Below are positions 46,056-55,072 of a stretch of 64,000 nt of DNA, piece after piece (position 1 is the stretch's first letter; each line of letters starts with the position of its first letter). The translations under genes and the position numbers were made by a program. The DNA lies in assembly GCF_008056315.1 (NCBI RefSeq), contig NZ_VRKQ01000008.1, forward strand, positions 434,001 to 498,000, written 5' to 3'. Below the pieces are notes generated by a model, which was not told the origin of the DNA, did no database searches, and saw nothing but the letters and a program-made list of their open reading frames with translations. Source of the stretch: Seonamhaeicola maritimus. Lineage in GTDB: Bacteria; Bacteroidota; Bacteroidia; Flavobacteriales; Flavobacteriaceae.

Positions 46056-47201
46056 ATGAATTTTGGTTCGATTATAAATTTTCTTCTTATAGCTGGGGTT
46101 GTTCAAGGTTTTGGATTTAATCTGGTAACCATTTTTATTAGAAAAAAATTTAATAAAACGATTCTTTTTCTTAATCTAATTATTCTTTTTATTTCGTTAA
46201 ATAATCTTCAACGTTGGCTTATAGAGAAAAACCACATTTTAGATTTATTTATAATTCAGCAATTATATATACCATGGTATCTGTTTATTTTGCCAATGTT
46301 TTATGCCTTTACGACTCATTTTTTAAAAGTTGAAAAAAAGGTTCGTGGTTTTATAAAATTGTCTGTCATTATTTTTATTACAGAATTGATTATACGCTTA
46401 TGTTTAATTTCTTATGTATATTATGAAGTTCCGGAGAACAACCCTCAAATAATTAAAACTTACACGCTTGTTGAGGATGTTTTCAATTTGATTTATTCGA
46501 TATTTTTACTTTTAAATGCTTGTGTCATTATTTTTAGAAGGCATCGGTTAACAGAATATATTTTGTCGTTTGATGATTTAAACTGGATAAAGTGGTTTAT
46601 TAAATTGGGTTCAATTGTTCTTTTTTTATGGGCTGTCGCTTTAACTGTGAATATATTGACAGGAAATGATGACGCTTATATATTTCTTAGATTAGGTATG
46701 TCAATCCTACTTTATTGGTTGGGCTATCAAGGGTTTTATAGATATAACGTAGTACAGGATAGAATTTTGTTAAGGAGCACTATTGAAACCAACCAGGTAT
46801 TAATTGGTTCGGGTGAAATTATTAATAATTCTAGTAAAGAGGATGGTTTTTTCAATGAAAAGCATCAAAGTGATTTTGAAAAAATAAGAAACCACATTGT
46901 GAATAATAAACTGTATTTAGATCCACTTTTAAGTATGGAAATTTTAGCTTCAGATATGGGTGTGAGCAAGAGTTATTTTTCTAAACTCATCAATTCCTAT
47001 AGCAACTTTAATTTTTCAGATTTTATTAATTCTTTTCGAGTAGAACAGGCTAAAAAGTTTTTGTCGAATGATGATTTTAGTGAGTATACTATAGTTGCCA
47101 TTGGACTAGAATGTGGTTTTAATTCTAAATCTACCTTTTATTCGGCATTTAAAAAATTTACTTCCGAAACGCCAACTTCCTTTCGGGCAAATTTCAATTG
47201 A
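46056..47201 (+). CDS. Membrane-anchored AraC-family regulator
   Basis: A 381-residue protein. Residues 1-235 contain about seven hydrophobic helices (IINFLLIAGVVQGFGF, TILFLNLIILFISLNN, YLFILPMFYAF, LSVIIFITELIIRLCL, IYSIFLLLNACVIIF, LGSIVLFLWAVALTV, LGMSILLYWLGYQGF). Residues about 275-381 are an AraC/XylS DNA-binding domain (MEILASDMGVSKSYFSKL, VAIGLECGFNSKSTFYSAF). This layout is common in Bacteroidota and suggests sensing of a membrane or lipid cue. The lipid-modification genes directly downstream are likely targets. Confidence 0.88.
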   Translation: MNFGSIINFLLIAGVVQGFGFNLVTIFIRKKFNKTILFLNLIILFISLNNLQRWLIEKNHILDLFIIQQLYIPWYLFILPMFYAFTTHFLKVEKKVRGFIKLSVIIFITELIIRLCLISYVYYEVPENNPQIIKTYTLVEDVFNLIYSIFLLLNACVIIFRRHRLTEYILSFDDLNWIKWFIKLGSIVLFLWAVALTVNILTGNDDAYIFLRLGMSILLYWLGYQGFYRYNVVQDRILLRSTIETNQVLIGSGEIINNSSKEDGFFNEKHQSDFEKIRNHIVNNKLYLDPLLSMEILASDMGVSKSYFSKLINSYSNFNFSDFINSFRVEQAKKFLSNDDFSEYTIVAIGLECGFNSKSTFYSAFKKFTSETPTSFRANFN

Positions 47202-47318
47202 TTTTTGTCCTAGATTATCGTTGGACATCCTAATTCTTTCTTCCTAGACCTTCTAGGATATCTATGTTGAGTTATGCTAATAATTTTATGATTGTTATTA
47301 ATCGTTAAACTTTTAGTC

Positions 47319-48011
47319 ATGATACCTATGTTGATTATCTACATTTTTAAAAGGTCTAGTTTCGGTAGGCTCATTATTGAAAAAGCCAATGGTTATAGAT
47401 CAATTGTTGTTCGAGGATTAAGTCTTCTCCTTATTCTTTTGGTAACCAATGTAAGTGCAAGTAATTTTTATAGAACTTCTCAAACAATTACTTTCAAAAT
47501 AGTGAAAAATAATAAACCTATTGGTTCTGTAACTATTTATAAGCAAGAAGTTGAAAATTCTATTATTTACACTTTGGAGAGCAAAATTGATACCCAATTT
47601 ATAATCAAGTTTGATATTGAAGCAAGGGAAAAATCTGTTTATAAGGAAGGAGCCTTAGTTTATTCATCTATTTTTCGAAAATTAAATGATAAAGTAAAAA
47701 TAAATCAGTCTTTATCATTTCATAATGGACAATATATTTTTGAAAATATGGGTAAAGAAGAAGCACTTAGCTTCAATACAATTCATAGAAATTTAGTCAC
47801 GCTGTTTTTTAACGAACCCGTCAGTGTTCAAAAAATATACTCAGACAAGTTCAAAAAAATGGTTTCTGTTACGCCTTTGAGTAAAGGTAAATATAAGATT
47901 GTTTTTCCCGAAAATAATAATAGCATATATCATTATAAAAATGGAAAATGCACAATGATTGAAGTTAAAGGACCATTTTATAAAGTGAAGCTTATACCTG
48001 AGATTAAATGA
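47319..48011 (+). CDS. DUF6134-like secreted protein
   Basis: About 230 residues. A hydrophobic segment GLSLLLILLVTNVSAS serves as a signal, followed by a beta-rich region typical of the family I recall as DUF6134 (TFKIVKNNKPIGSVTIYKQ, YTLESKIDTQFI, FDIEAREKSVY). I prefer ATG 47319 over a TTG at 47292, which only adds nine residues; an ATG at 47328 is also possible. The signal segment starts unusually late (about residue 32), so the true start may be uncertain. It is followed 43 bp later by the desaturase-like gene. The function is unknown. Confidence 0.65.
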   Translation: MIPMLIIYIFKRSSFGRLIIEKANGYRSIVVRGLSLLLILLVTNVSASNFYRTSQTITFKIVKNNKPIGSVTIYKQEVENSIIYTLESKIDTQFIIKFDIEAREKSVYKEGALVYSSIFRKLNDKVKINQSLSFHNGQYIFENMGKEEALSFNTIHRNLVTLFFNEPVSVQKIYSDKFKKMVSVTPLSKGKYKIVFPENNNSIYHYKNGKCTMIEVKGPFYKVKLIPEIK

Positions 48012-48053
48012 GCTACAAGAAAGGATGAAATATATTAAATTAAAAAAGGCAAA

Positions 48054-48953
48054 ATGGAACTAGAATTAAATGAATTATCTAAATATGTTATTCCTGTCTT
48101 CAGTTTTTTGATAGTTTTCGAATACTTATTGGTTCGACATCATTTCGAACTAAAGGAATCTCTTTCAGGGATATTTATTGGAGTAGGAGCTTCATTAATA
48201 TCATTATTCTCAAAAACTATTGCATTAGCTATTTTTATCTTAATCTTTAATTTATTAAAGGATTTTAGATTACAATATTTAGGGTATGAATCGCTTGGAT
48301 GGATATGGTATGTTTGGTTTTTTGCAATTGTAAGTGACGATTTTAACTTTTATTGGCATCATCGATTTAGTCATAGTATAAGATTACTTTGGGCGGCTCA
48401 TGTGCCTCATCATTCAAGTAAAACTTATAACTTTATTATTGGTCTGAGAAATGGCTGGTTTATTAGTTTATATAAGCCAATTTATTGGATTTGGATGGCA
48501 GCGGTGGGATTTGAGCCATTAATGATAGCAGGATGTCTTATTATAAATAGTGTATATCAGTTTTTCTTACATACACAATTGGTTCCCAATCTGGGGATAC
48601 TCGAAAAAGTATTTAACACACCAAAACTACATATTGTTCATCATTCCTGTAATATAGAATATCTCGATAAAAACCATGGTGGTATATTCATTATTTGGGA
48701 CAAATTATTTGGCACCTATAAACCTTACTTTGCTGAAATTAGTCCTCAATATGGAATATTGAAAGATCCAAATACTCATAACCCATTCATTTTAAATATA
48801 CATGAGTTTTATAGTATTTGTAAAGATGTAAAAAAGACATCTTGTTGGTTAAATAAGTTAAAATATATCTTTTATCCACCAGGGTGGAGTCCAAATGGTG
48901 AGACACTTACAACAAAACAACTTCAAAAACAATTCTTAAAACAAAAATCATGA
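48054..48953 (+). CDS. Sterol desaturase/fatty-acid hydroxylase-family membrane protein
   Basis: A 299-residue integral membrane di-iron enzyme. The histidine clusters are WHHRFSHS, AAHVPHHSSKTYN and LHIVHHSCN, matching the H-x3-H, H-x2-HH and H-x2-HH pattern of the superfamily. Several hydrophobic helices surround them (FSFLIVFEYLLV, LALAIFILIFNLL). The likely chemistry is oxygen-dependent hydroxylation or desaturation of a lipid or a carotenoid-type substrate. It overlaps the following SDR gene by four bases (ATGA), so the products are probably made together. Confidence 0.88.
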   Translation: MELELNELSKYVIPVFSFLIVFEYLLVRHHFELKESLSGIFIGVGASLISLFSKTIALAIFILIFNLLKDFRLQYLGYESLGWIWYVWFFAIVSDDFNFYWHHRFSHSIRLLWAAHVPHHSSKTYNFIIGLRNGWFISLYKPIYWIWMAAVGFEPLMIAGCLIINSVYQFFLHTQLVPNLGILEKVFNTPKLHIVHHSCNIEYLDKNHGGIFIIWDKLFGTYKPYFAEISPQYGILKDPNTHNPFILNIHEFYSICKDVKKTSCWLNKLKYIFYPPGWSPNGETLTTKQLQKQFLKQKS

Positions 48954-49762
48954 AAAAGACAGAATATAAAACAGCTCTTGTAACAGGTGCAGCATCTGGA
49001 TTAGGATTTGAGTTTTCGTTATTATTGGCAGCAGATAATTATAACCTTGTTATGGTCGATATAGAACCTTTAAAGCTTGAAAAAGCAAAGAATCATATTG
49101 AAAAACAGAGTCCTATCTCAATTATGACATTGGTTAAAGATTTAAGTCAACAAAATATTGCCATAGAAATTTTTAAGAGTTTAGATGTGACTATAGATGT
49201 TTTGGTTAATAATGCTGGTTTTGGTCTTTTTGGTCCTTTTAATACTACAAATTGGCAAAGAGAATCGGATATGCTGAATTTACATATTAACACTACTACG
49301 CAATTAACAAAATTAGCTTTAAAATTCATGGTAGAACAAGGTCATGGAAGGATATTAAATGTAGCTTCATTGGCTGCTTTTCAACCTGGTCCGCTAATGT
49401 CAATATACTATGCGTCAAAAGCTTATATATTGTCTTTTTCTCGGGCTATTTCTAATGAATTAAAAGGTAGCGGAGTAACTGTCACCGCACTTTGTCCCGG
49501 ACAAACTAAAACTGGATTTCAAGAAGTGGTTTCAGAATCAGCTGCTCCAAATAAAATTAAAATGAATATAGCAGATGCTAAGGCAGTTGCGAAATTTGGT
49601 TACAATGCCATGTTAAAGGGTAAAACAATTGCTATCCCAGGAATTATAAATAGGTTATTTGCATTTGCTACAAGATTTATTCCTAGAGATACCGTAACAT
49701 CTATTGTTAGGAAACTTCAAGAAAAAAATAGATCCAAACAATTAAACTATGGCAATTTTTAA
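48950..49762 (+). CDS. Short-chain dehydrogenase/reductase
   Basis: A 270-residue classical SDR. It has the NAD(P)-binding TGAASGLGFEF, the structural NNAGFG, catalytic Ser in LNVASLAAF and the YYASKAY Tyr-x-x-x-Lys pair, with CPGQTKTGF after it. The closest recognisable type is the DltE/YqjQ-like group of ketoreductases. Translational coupling to the desaturase-like gene suggests that it oxidises or reduces the product of that enzyme. The substrate is unknown. Confidence 0.9.
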   Translation: MKKTEYKTALVTGAASGLGFEFSLLLAADNYNLVMVDIEPLKLEKAKNHIEKQSPISIMTLVKDLSQQNIAIEIFKSLDVTIDVLVNNAGFGLFGPFNTTNWQRESDMLNLHINTTTQLTKLALKFMVEQGHGRILNVASLAAFQPGPLMSIYYASKAYILSFSRAISNELKGSGVTVTALCPGQTKTGFQEVVSESAAPNKIKMNIADAKAVAKFGYNAMLKGKTIAIPGIINRLFAFATRFIPRDTVTSIVRKLQEKNRSKQLNYGNF

Positions 49763-50103
49763 AACTAAAGATTATGAAAACTATTAAAAGCTGTCCTAAA
49801 TTATCTACCATACATTTTGTAGGACATGAAAATAGGTTAAGAATATAGCTTTGAGTTGTAATCAAAAAGGCTATAAAGAAGTAATTGTATACGATTCTCT
49901 AATAATAATTTATAGGAACCCAATGAATTTTATTATAAAGAATGATTGAATAATCCTATAGTTTGACAGAATAGTTAAAGGGCTAATTTTGTTAAAAGGA
50001 TACTTTTATAAATGTCACATTCATGCAATATTTAAAAACAAAATATTTTAATCTCTCAGAATCAATTATTAGCAATTTTAAGTTCATTTAAAACATTTTA
50101 ATC
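49763..50103 (+). other. Intergenic region before cassette copy 2
   Basis: The 341-bp gap holds only very short frames (24 and about 35 codons) that I cannot support as genes. It contains the element at 49955-49980 shared with 41771-41796, and a further stretch near 50063 (AATTATTAGCAATTTTA) resembling DNA upstream of the first cassette. It is therefore partly duplicated promoter sequence. Confidence 0.5.
49955..49980 (+). repeat. Upstream element shared by the two small-lipoprotein cassettes (copy 2)
   Basis: Starts CCTATA and contains GTTTGACAGAATAGTTAAAG, differing at only a few positions from 41771-41796. Conservation here, while coding parts of the cassettes decay, suggests a functional promoter or regulator site. 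Confidence 0.5.
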
Positions 50104-50577
50104 ATGAAAACAAAACATGCTTTCTTTTTGGGATTACTAATTTCATTCATTCTTTGTCTAGGTTGTTCTAAGAGTGATGATGCTACAGATGCTGAAAAAA
50201 CTTTAGAGGAACAATTTATAGGTATATGGAAACCAATAAAATTCGTTGCGGCGTGCTCTTCTGGGAGCTCGGAAACAGAAATTTATTCTACTTGTGAGCA
50301 AACAGGAAGGTTAACTATTAATGCGAATGGCAATTGGGCTGAAACTTATTTTTATGAATATACAGATAATATGTGCGAAGAAGATGGGGTCTCTAACGGG
50401 ACTTGGAAAATAGTTAATGGTAAATTAATAGTTAACGAAAGCGAATTTGAAGAGGCAGAAGTTACTTTTTTTGAAATCTCTGGAAATACTTTAAAAGTTG
50501 GGCAATATGATGATGATTACCCTTGTGGGGCTGATGATACGTCATCATATTATTATAAAGAATATATTAAAATTTAA
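50104..50577 (+). CDS. Small lipoprotein, lipocalin-like domain (copy 2)
   Basis: A 157-residue paralogue of 41894-42367 with the same length, lipobox (FILCLGC), cysteines and strands (LEEQFIGIWKPIKF, GRLTINANGNWAETYFYEY, TLKVGQYDDDYPCG). Differences are spread evenly and the frame is intact, so both copies seem functional. It heads the second cassette, ten bases before the truncated barrel gene. Confidence 0.7.
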   Translation: MKTKHAFFLGLLISFILCLGCSKSDDATDAEKTLEEQFIGIWKPIKFVAACSSGSSETEIYSTCEQTGRLTINANGNWAETYFYEYTDNMCEEDGVSNGTWKIVNGKLIVNESEFEEAEVTFFEISGNTLKVGQYDDDYPCGADDTSSYYYKEYIKI

Positions 50578-50587
50578 TTGTTTTATT

Positions 50588-51013
50588 ATGAGAAACTCAT
50601 ATAATCTGCTATTAACAGTGCTTTTATTTCTGGTATTCACATTGAATTTAAATGCGCAAGAAGGATTTAGAGCCGAAGTTAACATAGGACCTGCTATTGG
50701 AGACTCTAAAGAGTATTTCTCCTATGCACTTCAAGGAAATTTTTATTATTTATGGAAACTGTCTGAATCTTTTGATCTAGGAATTAATACTGGGGTTTTA
50801 TTGTTTTTAGGAGAAGGTAATAATGCAGATGGCTCAAATGGTTTGTTTAGTTCAATTCCGGATGTTTTTATACCAATTTCAGTGGCCTCAAGAATCAATC
50901 TTTCAGAATCATTCTATGCAGGGTTAGATATTGGTTATGCTTTAAGTGCTAATGCCTTTGGAGATAGTGATGGCAGTTTAATAGAAGAAGATAATGGGAA
51001 CATATTTGAGTAA
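50588..51013 (+). pseudogene. Truncated outer-membrane barrel gene (copy 2)
   Basis: The frame from ATG 50588 follows the intact paralogue at 42380 closely (signal ending LNLNAQ, then EGFRAEVNIGPAIGDS, FSSIPDVFIP, GLDIGYALSANAFGDSDG) but stops after EEDNGNIFE. About 40 residues forming the last strands and the terminal Phe are missing, so it should not form a closed barrel. The stop falls where copy 1 continues with FYFKPLVAYKI. An upstream ATG at 50498 overlaps the lipoprotein gene and would bury the signal peptide, so I reject it. Confidence 0.65.
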
Positions 51014-51036
51014 ATAATTTTTTTAAACTAGTAATT

Positions 51037-51297
51037 ATGAAAACAATAAGAACTCATTTAAGTTTAATAATACTATGCTTAACATTTTTGTTATGTTTTA
51101 AAGTGCATTCACAAAAAGAAGTTAAAAAAGTAAGAATTTATAAGGTTTGGGTAGAACTTACAAATAAAACCAAACAAAAGGGTTTTTTGTATGCTGTTGA
51201 TGATAAATCCTTAAAGATTATACGTGATTTACCATTAGAAAAAGAAAGTGAAATACTTATAATTAAGGCCGAAGATATTTACCAAATAAGGATTTAG
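51037..51297 (+). CDS. Small secreted protein, short paralogue of the 43532 pseudogene
   Basis: An 86-residue protein with a signal peptide (LTFLLCFKVHSQ) and a short beta-rich body (VRIYKVWVELTNKTKQKGF, KSLKIIRDLP, IKAEDIYQIRI). It matches the first half of the broken gene at 43532-44038 but ends where that gene enters its glycine-zipper membrane segment, so it may itself be truncated. The function is unknown. It lies 23 bp after the truncated barrel gene; the NTF2-like gene found at this place in copy 1 is absent. Confidence 0.55.
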   Translation: MKTIRTHLSLIILCLTFLLCFKVHSQKEVKKVRIYKVWVELTNKTKQKGFLYAVDDKSLKIIRDLPLEKESEILIIKAEDIYQIRI

Positions 51298-51471
51298 AGA
51301 TAAGGAAAAATAGTGAGCACTCTTTTTCTCCAGCATTTAATCAGTCGCTTTGAAATACTCATTTACTTCTCAAAAAAATCAAACATAAGTTCGCTGTTAT
51401 GTTAGTGCTTAATTGATATTGTTATTGAATATAGCATTAATTCAAACTTTAATGAAATACGCTTTAATACC

Positions 51472-53721
51472 TTAAATGTATTTTTTAAACCAATTCAAAA
51501 TCAATATAGGGGCTAAAACCAAGTCTACAGTTAAAGTAACAATACACATAATACCTACTATTAAACCCAGAGTGAAAATCTCATAAGAATTAGAAATAAG
51601 TAAAACGAAAAATCCCCCGATTAAAATAATACTAGTGGCTAGAATAGCTTTTCCTGATTCAATTAATGCTTTATCAATTGCTTCTTTTATATCCGCCCCT
51701 TTTTTTCGTTCAAATTGAAACTTACTTAGTAAATGAATGGTGTCATCTATAGCTATTACAAAACCAACAGTAAATATTAAGGTAATTTCTCCTCTAAGTT
51801 CTAAGTTAGTAAACCCAAGTATACCAGCAGAAATAATTAATGGAATAATATTTAAAATTAGAGTAAGTACAGTTAAACTTAAGCTTCTAAAAATTAAACC
51901 TAAAATTAGTGCTACCACCATAATAATCATTATCAACCCAACTACCATTTTTTGAATACTTAAATGGTGTGCCCTATCGATTAAATGATCTAGGCCGGAT
52001 ATTCTGGCATTAACTGGTGCTGTGCCAATAATTAATTCCAGGTCTTTCATAACTTCTTGGTTAAAAGATTTAATGTCATCTCTACCAATATCGTTGATTT
52101 GGCCTGAAAACTTAAAAACGGTTCTGTCCGTATCAAATAAAAATGTATTGTTTGCTTTTGAAAGAAACTCTTTTTCTGCTTTTTTTACATTTCTTTCGTT
52201 TAATATTGAGGCGAAACTTGAGTCATCATCCAATCCGAGATAGCCTAGCGCCGCTCGATAATAAGTGATGGGCGATTTTAATGTATTTACTTTTTTATCC
52301 TTTGAAAGATAGTCATGAATGGTATTGGATAACTTAAGTAGTTCAACATTATTTAGTTGATGTCCCTGTTCAGATGTTAACACCAACTCAAAAGTTCTGG
52401 AGCCCCCAAAATTCGTCTCAAAAAACTGATAGTCTGTAAACAATTCGCTATTTTCTGGAATGGAATATTGATGCGTATTGGTATTTATCGTACGCATCCC
52501 GAACAAAGAAATTACAATTAAAACAAAATAAAAAAGGATGACTTTTTTGGGCTTTAGTTTTAATCGATCGATTTTTTCTAGAAGAAATTCCCATATTATA
52601 TGGTATATAGCTCTAACAGCAAAAACATTCTTTGTTTTGAATAAATTGAAAAATGTAGGCACGAGTAAAATGGTCAATACGTAAGTTAGTAATACAACTA
52701 TGGCAGACTCCATGCCAAAATCCCTCATGGCTTTCATTGGAGAAATGATAAGTATAAAAAAGCCTAGAGCTGTTGTGAATGATGTGATAAAAGTAGTCCA
52801 ACCAATTTCCTTTAATGTTAATACTGTAGCCTCATGAACCGATTTTTGATTGATGCTCGTCTCCATATTAAATTTTATGCACATATGGATAATATCTGAA
52901 ATACCGACAATTAATATAATTGTAGGAAACAAATTAGACATGGTGCCTAGTGGCCTGTCAAACATCACCATACCACCTACAAATAATATGATTACAGATG
53001 TAATTAAAATTAATGGGAGCACAAGAGCCAATGGGTTTTTAAATATTAAAAGCAGTGCAATACACATGAAAATAAATATCCATAAACCTAGCTTTCCTAT
53101 TTCCTGAATCAATATTTTTTCAAAGGATTTATCTATGTATTTTCTTCCCCAAGTGTATATAGCTATTTCTTTATAATCTTTCTTAATAACTTCAATTGCT
53201 CTCATTACTGAGTCTAGCTGTTCATTATTGATAATATCCTCAATCTCAACCCATATAAATAAAGCTTCAAGGTTTTTCGACATAAAATTTTGCGTGGTGT
53301 CGAAGTTTTTTAACGCACGCACCTTATTAAACTTAATGTTGTTTATATCACTATAGTCAACATATGGCAACTCCATGGACCCAAATAATGTTTTCTCGAT
53401 GTATTTAGAATTATGAACTCCAGTAACCTGTTTTACATATTCCAAGTTTTTTATGGTATTGGAAAGACTTCTGATATTGTTTAATAGTGCGTTACTGAAT
53501 GTAGAATCCTTATTTTGAATACCAACCAATACTAAATATTCATCCTTTTGAAGCTTGGTGTTTACGTTTTCATAGAACGTGTAATCTGGATCATCCGTAG
53601 GAAAGAATTGCGAAACGTCGGTATTTATTTTTATTGAAGAGACCTTTCCTAGTGAAAAGATGAGCAAACCAATAATAATTATAATAAATACGAGTCGGTA
53701 TTTTATCAACGTATTAATCAT
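51472..53721 (-). CDS. MMPL/RND-superfamily lipid exporter-like permease
   Basis: A 749-residue membrane protein with two similar halves, each with one leading helix, a periplasmic loop and a bundle of about five helices (LGLWIFIFMCIALLLIF, LVLPLILITSVIILFVGG, FITSFTTALGFFILIIS; MVVGLIMIIMVVALILGLIF, ITLIFTVGFVIAIDDTIHL, ILIGGFFVLLISNSYEIF). Helix motifs such as GISDIIHMCIKF and AIDDTIHLLSKF carry the acidic residues used for proton coupling. MMPL proteins (HpnN, mycobacterial MmpL) export lipids or polyketides. It overlaps the P450 gene by eight bases and is last in the seven-gene operon, so it is the likely exporter of the cluster product. Confidence 0.88.
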   Translation of the reverse strand: MINTLIKYRLVFIIIIIGLLIFSLGKVSSIKINTDVSQFFPTDDPDYTFYENVNTKLQKDEYLVLVGIQNKDSTFSNALLNNIRSLSNTIKNLEYVKQVTGVHNSKYIEKTLFGSMELPYVDYSDINNIKFNKVRALKNFDTTQNFMSKNLEALFIWVEIEDIINNEQLDSVMRAIEVIKKDYKEIAIYTWGRKYIDKSFEKILIQEIGKLGLWIFIFMCIALLLIFKNPLALVLPLILITSVIILFVGGMVMFDRPLGTMSNLFPTIILIVGISDIIHMCIKFNMETSINQKSVHEATVLTLKEIGWTTFITSFTTALGFFILIISPMKAMRDFGMESAIVVLLTYVLTILLVPTFFNLFKTKNVFAVRAIYHIIWEFLLEKIDRLKLKPKKVILFYFVLIVISLFGMRTINTNTHQYSIPENSELFTDYQFFETNFGGSRTFELVLTSEQGHQLNNVELLKLSNTIHDYLSKDKKVNTLKSPITYYRAALGYLGLDDDSSFASILNERNVKKAEKEFLSKANNTFLFDTDRTVFKFSGQINDIGRDDIKSFNQEVMKDLELIIGTAPVNARISGLDHLIDRAHHLSIQKMVVGLIMIIMVVALILGLIFRSLSLTVLTLILNIIPLIISAGILGFTNLELRGEITLIFTVGFVIAIDDTIHLLSKFQFERKKGADIKEAIDKALIESGKAILATSIILIGGFFVLLISNSYEIFTLGLIVGIMCIVTLTVDLVLAPILILNWFKKYI

Positions 53722-55060
53722 CTAAGCTCTTTATTTTAGCGATCACTTTATCAGGGCACAGTATGGCCAATGGTCTTGGAATGAGTTTTTGGTTTTCAAT
53801 AATTTCAACATCAAATTTACCTAATATCTTTATAATCGCTAAGTGCATAACCATGATTGAAAAATAATCTCCAATGCATTTTCGGGGTCCCCAGCCGAAA
53901 GGCATAAAGTAATGTTTGGGTCTGTTTTTTGAGTTTATTTCGTTAAACCTTTCTGGATTGAATTCCTCTGGGTTTTTCCAATATTTTGGATTCCGATGTA
54001 TGTTAAGCATGGAAATACAAACCGACTTTCCTTTCGGAAAAACATAGCCCTTAATGGTGCATTTTTGTTTGGTTTTTCTCCATATGGAAAAAGCCGATGG
54101 GTAAAGCCTCATAGTTTCAAATAGGGCCTTTGTGGTTTCAGGAAAGTCTTTATAAAAACGTGATGTAAACGTATAGCCTTCAGGGGTGTTTTTAATCTCA
54201 TGTTTTATTTTTTGAAAGCATTTAGGGTTTTGTCCCATCATTAACCAAAATAATGACAGAGTAGAAGAAGTTGGAAAATAGGCGCCTGCTAGCATGGTTT
54301 TCATTTCATCAATTATGAGCCTACGATTTTTTGAAAACAAATCTGGACTCCCTAAACCCTGAAGCAGTGCATGGATTAGGTCTGGTTTAACTCTTTTAGA
54401 TTTCAGCCGTTTAGATAAAAGCGGGCTGAGTATATTATCAACTCTTCGCCCCAAATTTTTAAGCGAAAGATGTGTCTTGGTTGGAACCCATAATGGAATA
54501 TAAAATGGTAACCCATCACTCATGTATTTTGTGCTGGTTAAAACTATATTTTGCACATCTGGGATATATGGTTTTAAATCTGTATCAAAAAACACCTTGC
54601 CAGATATCATGATGGTTAAATGCTCCATTTCTTTTGCAATATCGATTAGTTCATTTTTATCAGAAAACGGCGAGACACATTCATCTAAATAATCATTAAT
54701 TGTAGTAATTGTTTCATTTATACTTTCATGAACAGATTTATATCTAAAAACTGAATAAAGTAACTTTCGTTGCGACGCCCATGAAGCCCCTTCGTTGGTT
54801 ACCAATCCTTCTCCAAATACAGCTCTTGTTCTTTTACTAATAAAATCTTGCTGATTAAAATATTTTAAATCCTTCAATAAAATTTCTTTTCCAACATCAG
54901 CATCATTAACAAGATAAAAAAGGTGACTACATTTGACAACTGCACCATATTTATGCATTAAGTCATGAAAGTGAAACGCCGGATACTCGTTTCTTCTATT
55001 TAAGAAATTCAGAAAATTAGGCCCTTTTACTTTAATTACATCCATATTGGCTGCTTTCAT
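53714..55060 (-). CDS. Cytochrome P450 with atypical I-helix
   Basis: A 448-residue soluble P450. The heme-binding loop is FMPFGWGPRKCIGDY (Cys about 394), and the K-helix E-x-x-R is ETMRLYP (about 315). The I-helix segment is LAGAYFPTSSTLSLFW (about 253-268), where the usual AGxE/D-T-T is missing: the acid is replaced by Tyr/Phe and Pro sits near the normal Thr. This may change oxygen activation or the reaction type. No redox-partner gene is adjacent. It lies between the GNAT-like and MMPL genes and probably oxidises the cluster intermediate. Confidence 0.92.
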   Translation of the reverse strand: MKAANMDVIKVKGPNFLNFLNRRNEYPAFHFHDLMHKYGAVVKCSHLFYLVNDADVGKEILLKDLKYFNQQDFISKRTRAVFGEGLVTNEGASWASQRKLLYSVFRYKSVHESINETITTINDYLDECVSPFSDKNELIDIAKEMEHLTIMISGKVFFDTDLKPYIPDVQNIVLTSTKYMSDGLPFYIPLWVPTKTHLSLKNLGRRVDNILSPLLSKRLKSKRVKPDLIHALLQGLGSPDLFSKNRRLIIDEMKTMLAGAYFPTSSTLSLFWLMMGQNPKCFQKIKHEIKNTPEGYTFTSRFYKDFPETTKALFETMRLYPSAFSIWRKTKQKCTIKGYVFPKGKSVCISMLNIHRNPKYWKNPEEFNPERFNEINSKNRPKHYFMPFGWGPRKCIGDYFSIMVMHLAIIKILGKFDVEIIENQKLIPRPLAILCPDKVIAKIKSLDD

Positions 55061-55072
55061 ATTTAATTACGC

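Noticed and set aside
47292-47318. TTG start for the DUF6134-like gene
   Set aside because: It adds nine residues before an ATG and moves the signal peptide even further from the N-terminus.
50498-50587. Earlier ATG for the copy 2 barrel gene
   Set aside because: It overlaps the lipoprotein gene by 80 bases and hides the signal peptide; the paralogue starts at the position matching 50588.
41711-51297. Cassette duplication as an assembly artefact
   Set aside because: The two lipoprotein copies differ by substitutions along their whole length, which true assembly duplicates would not.
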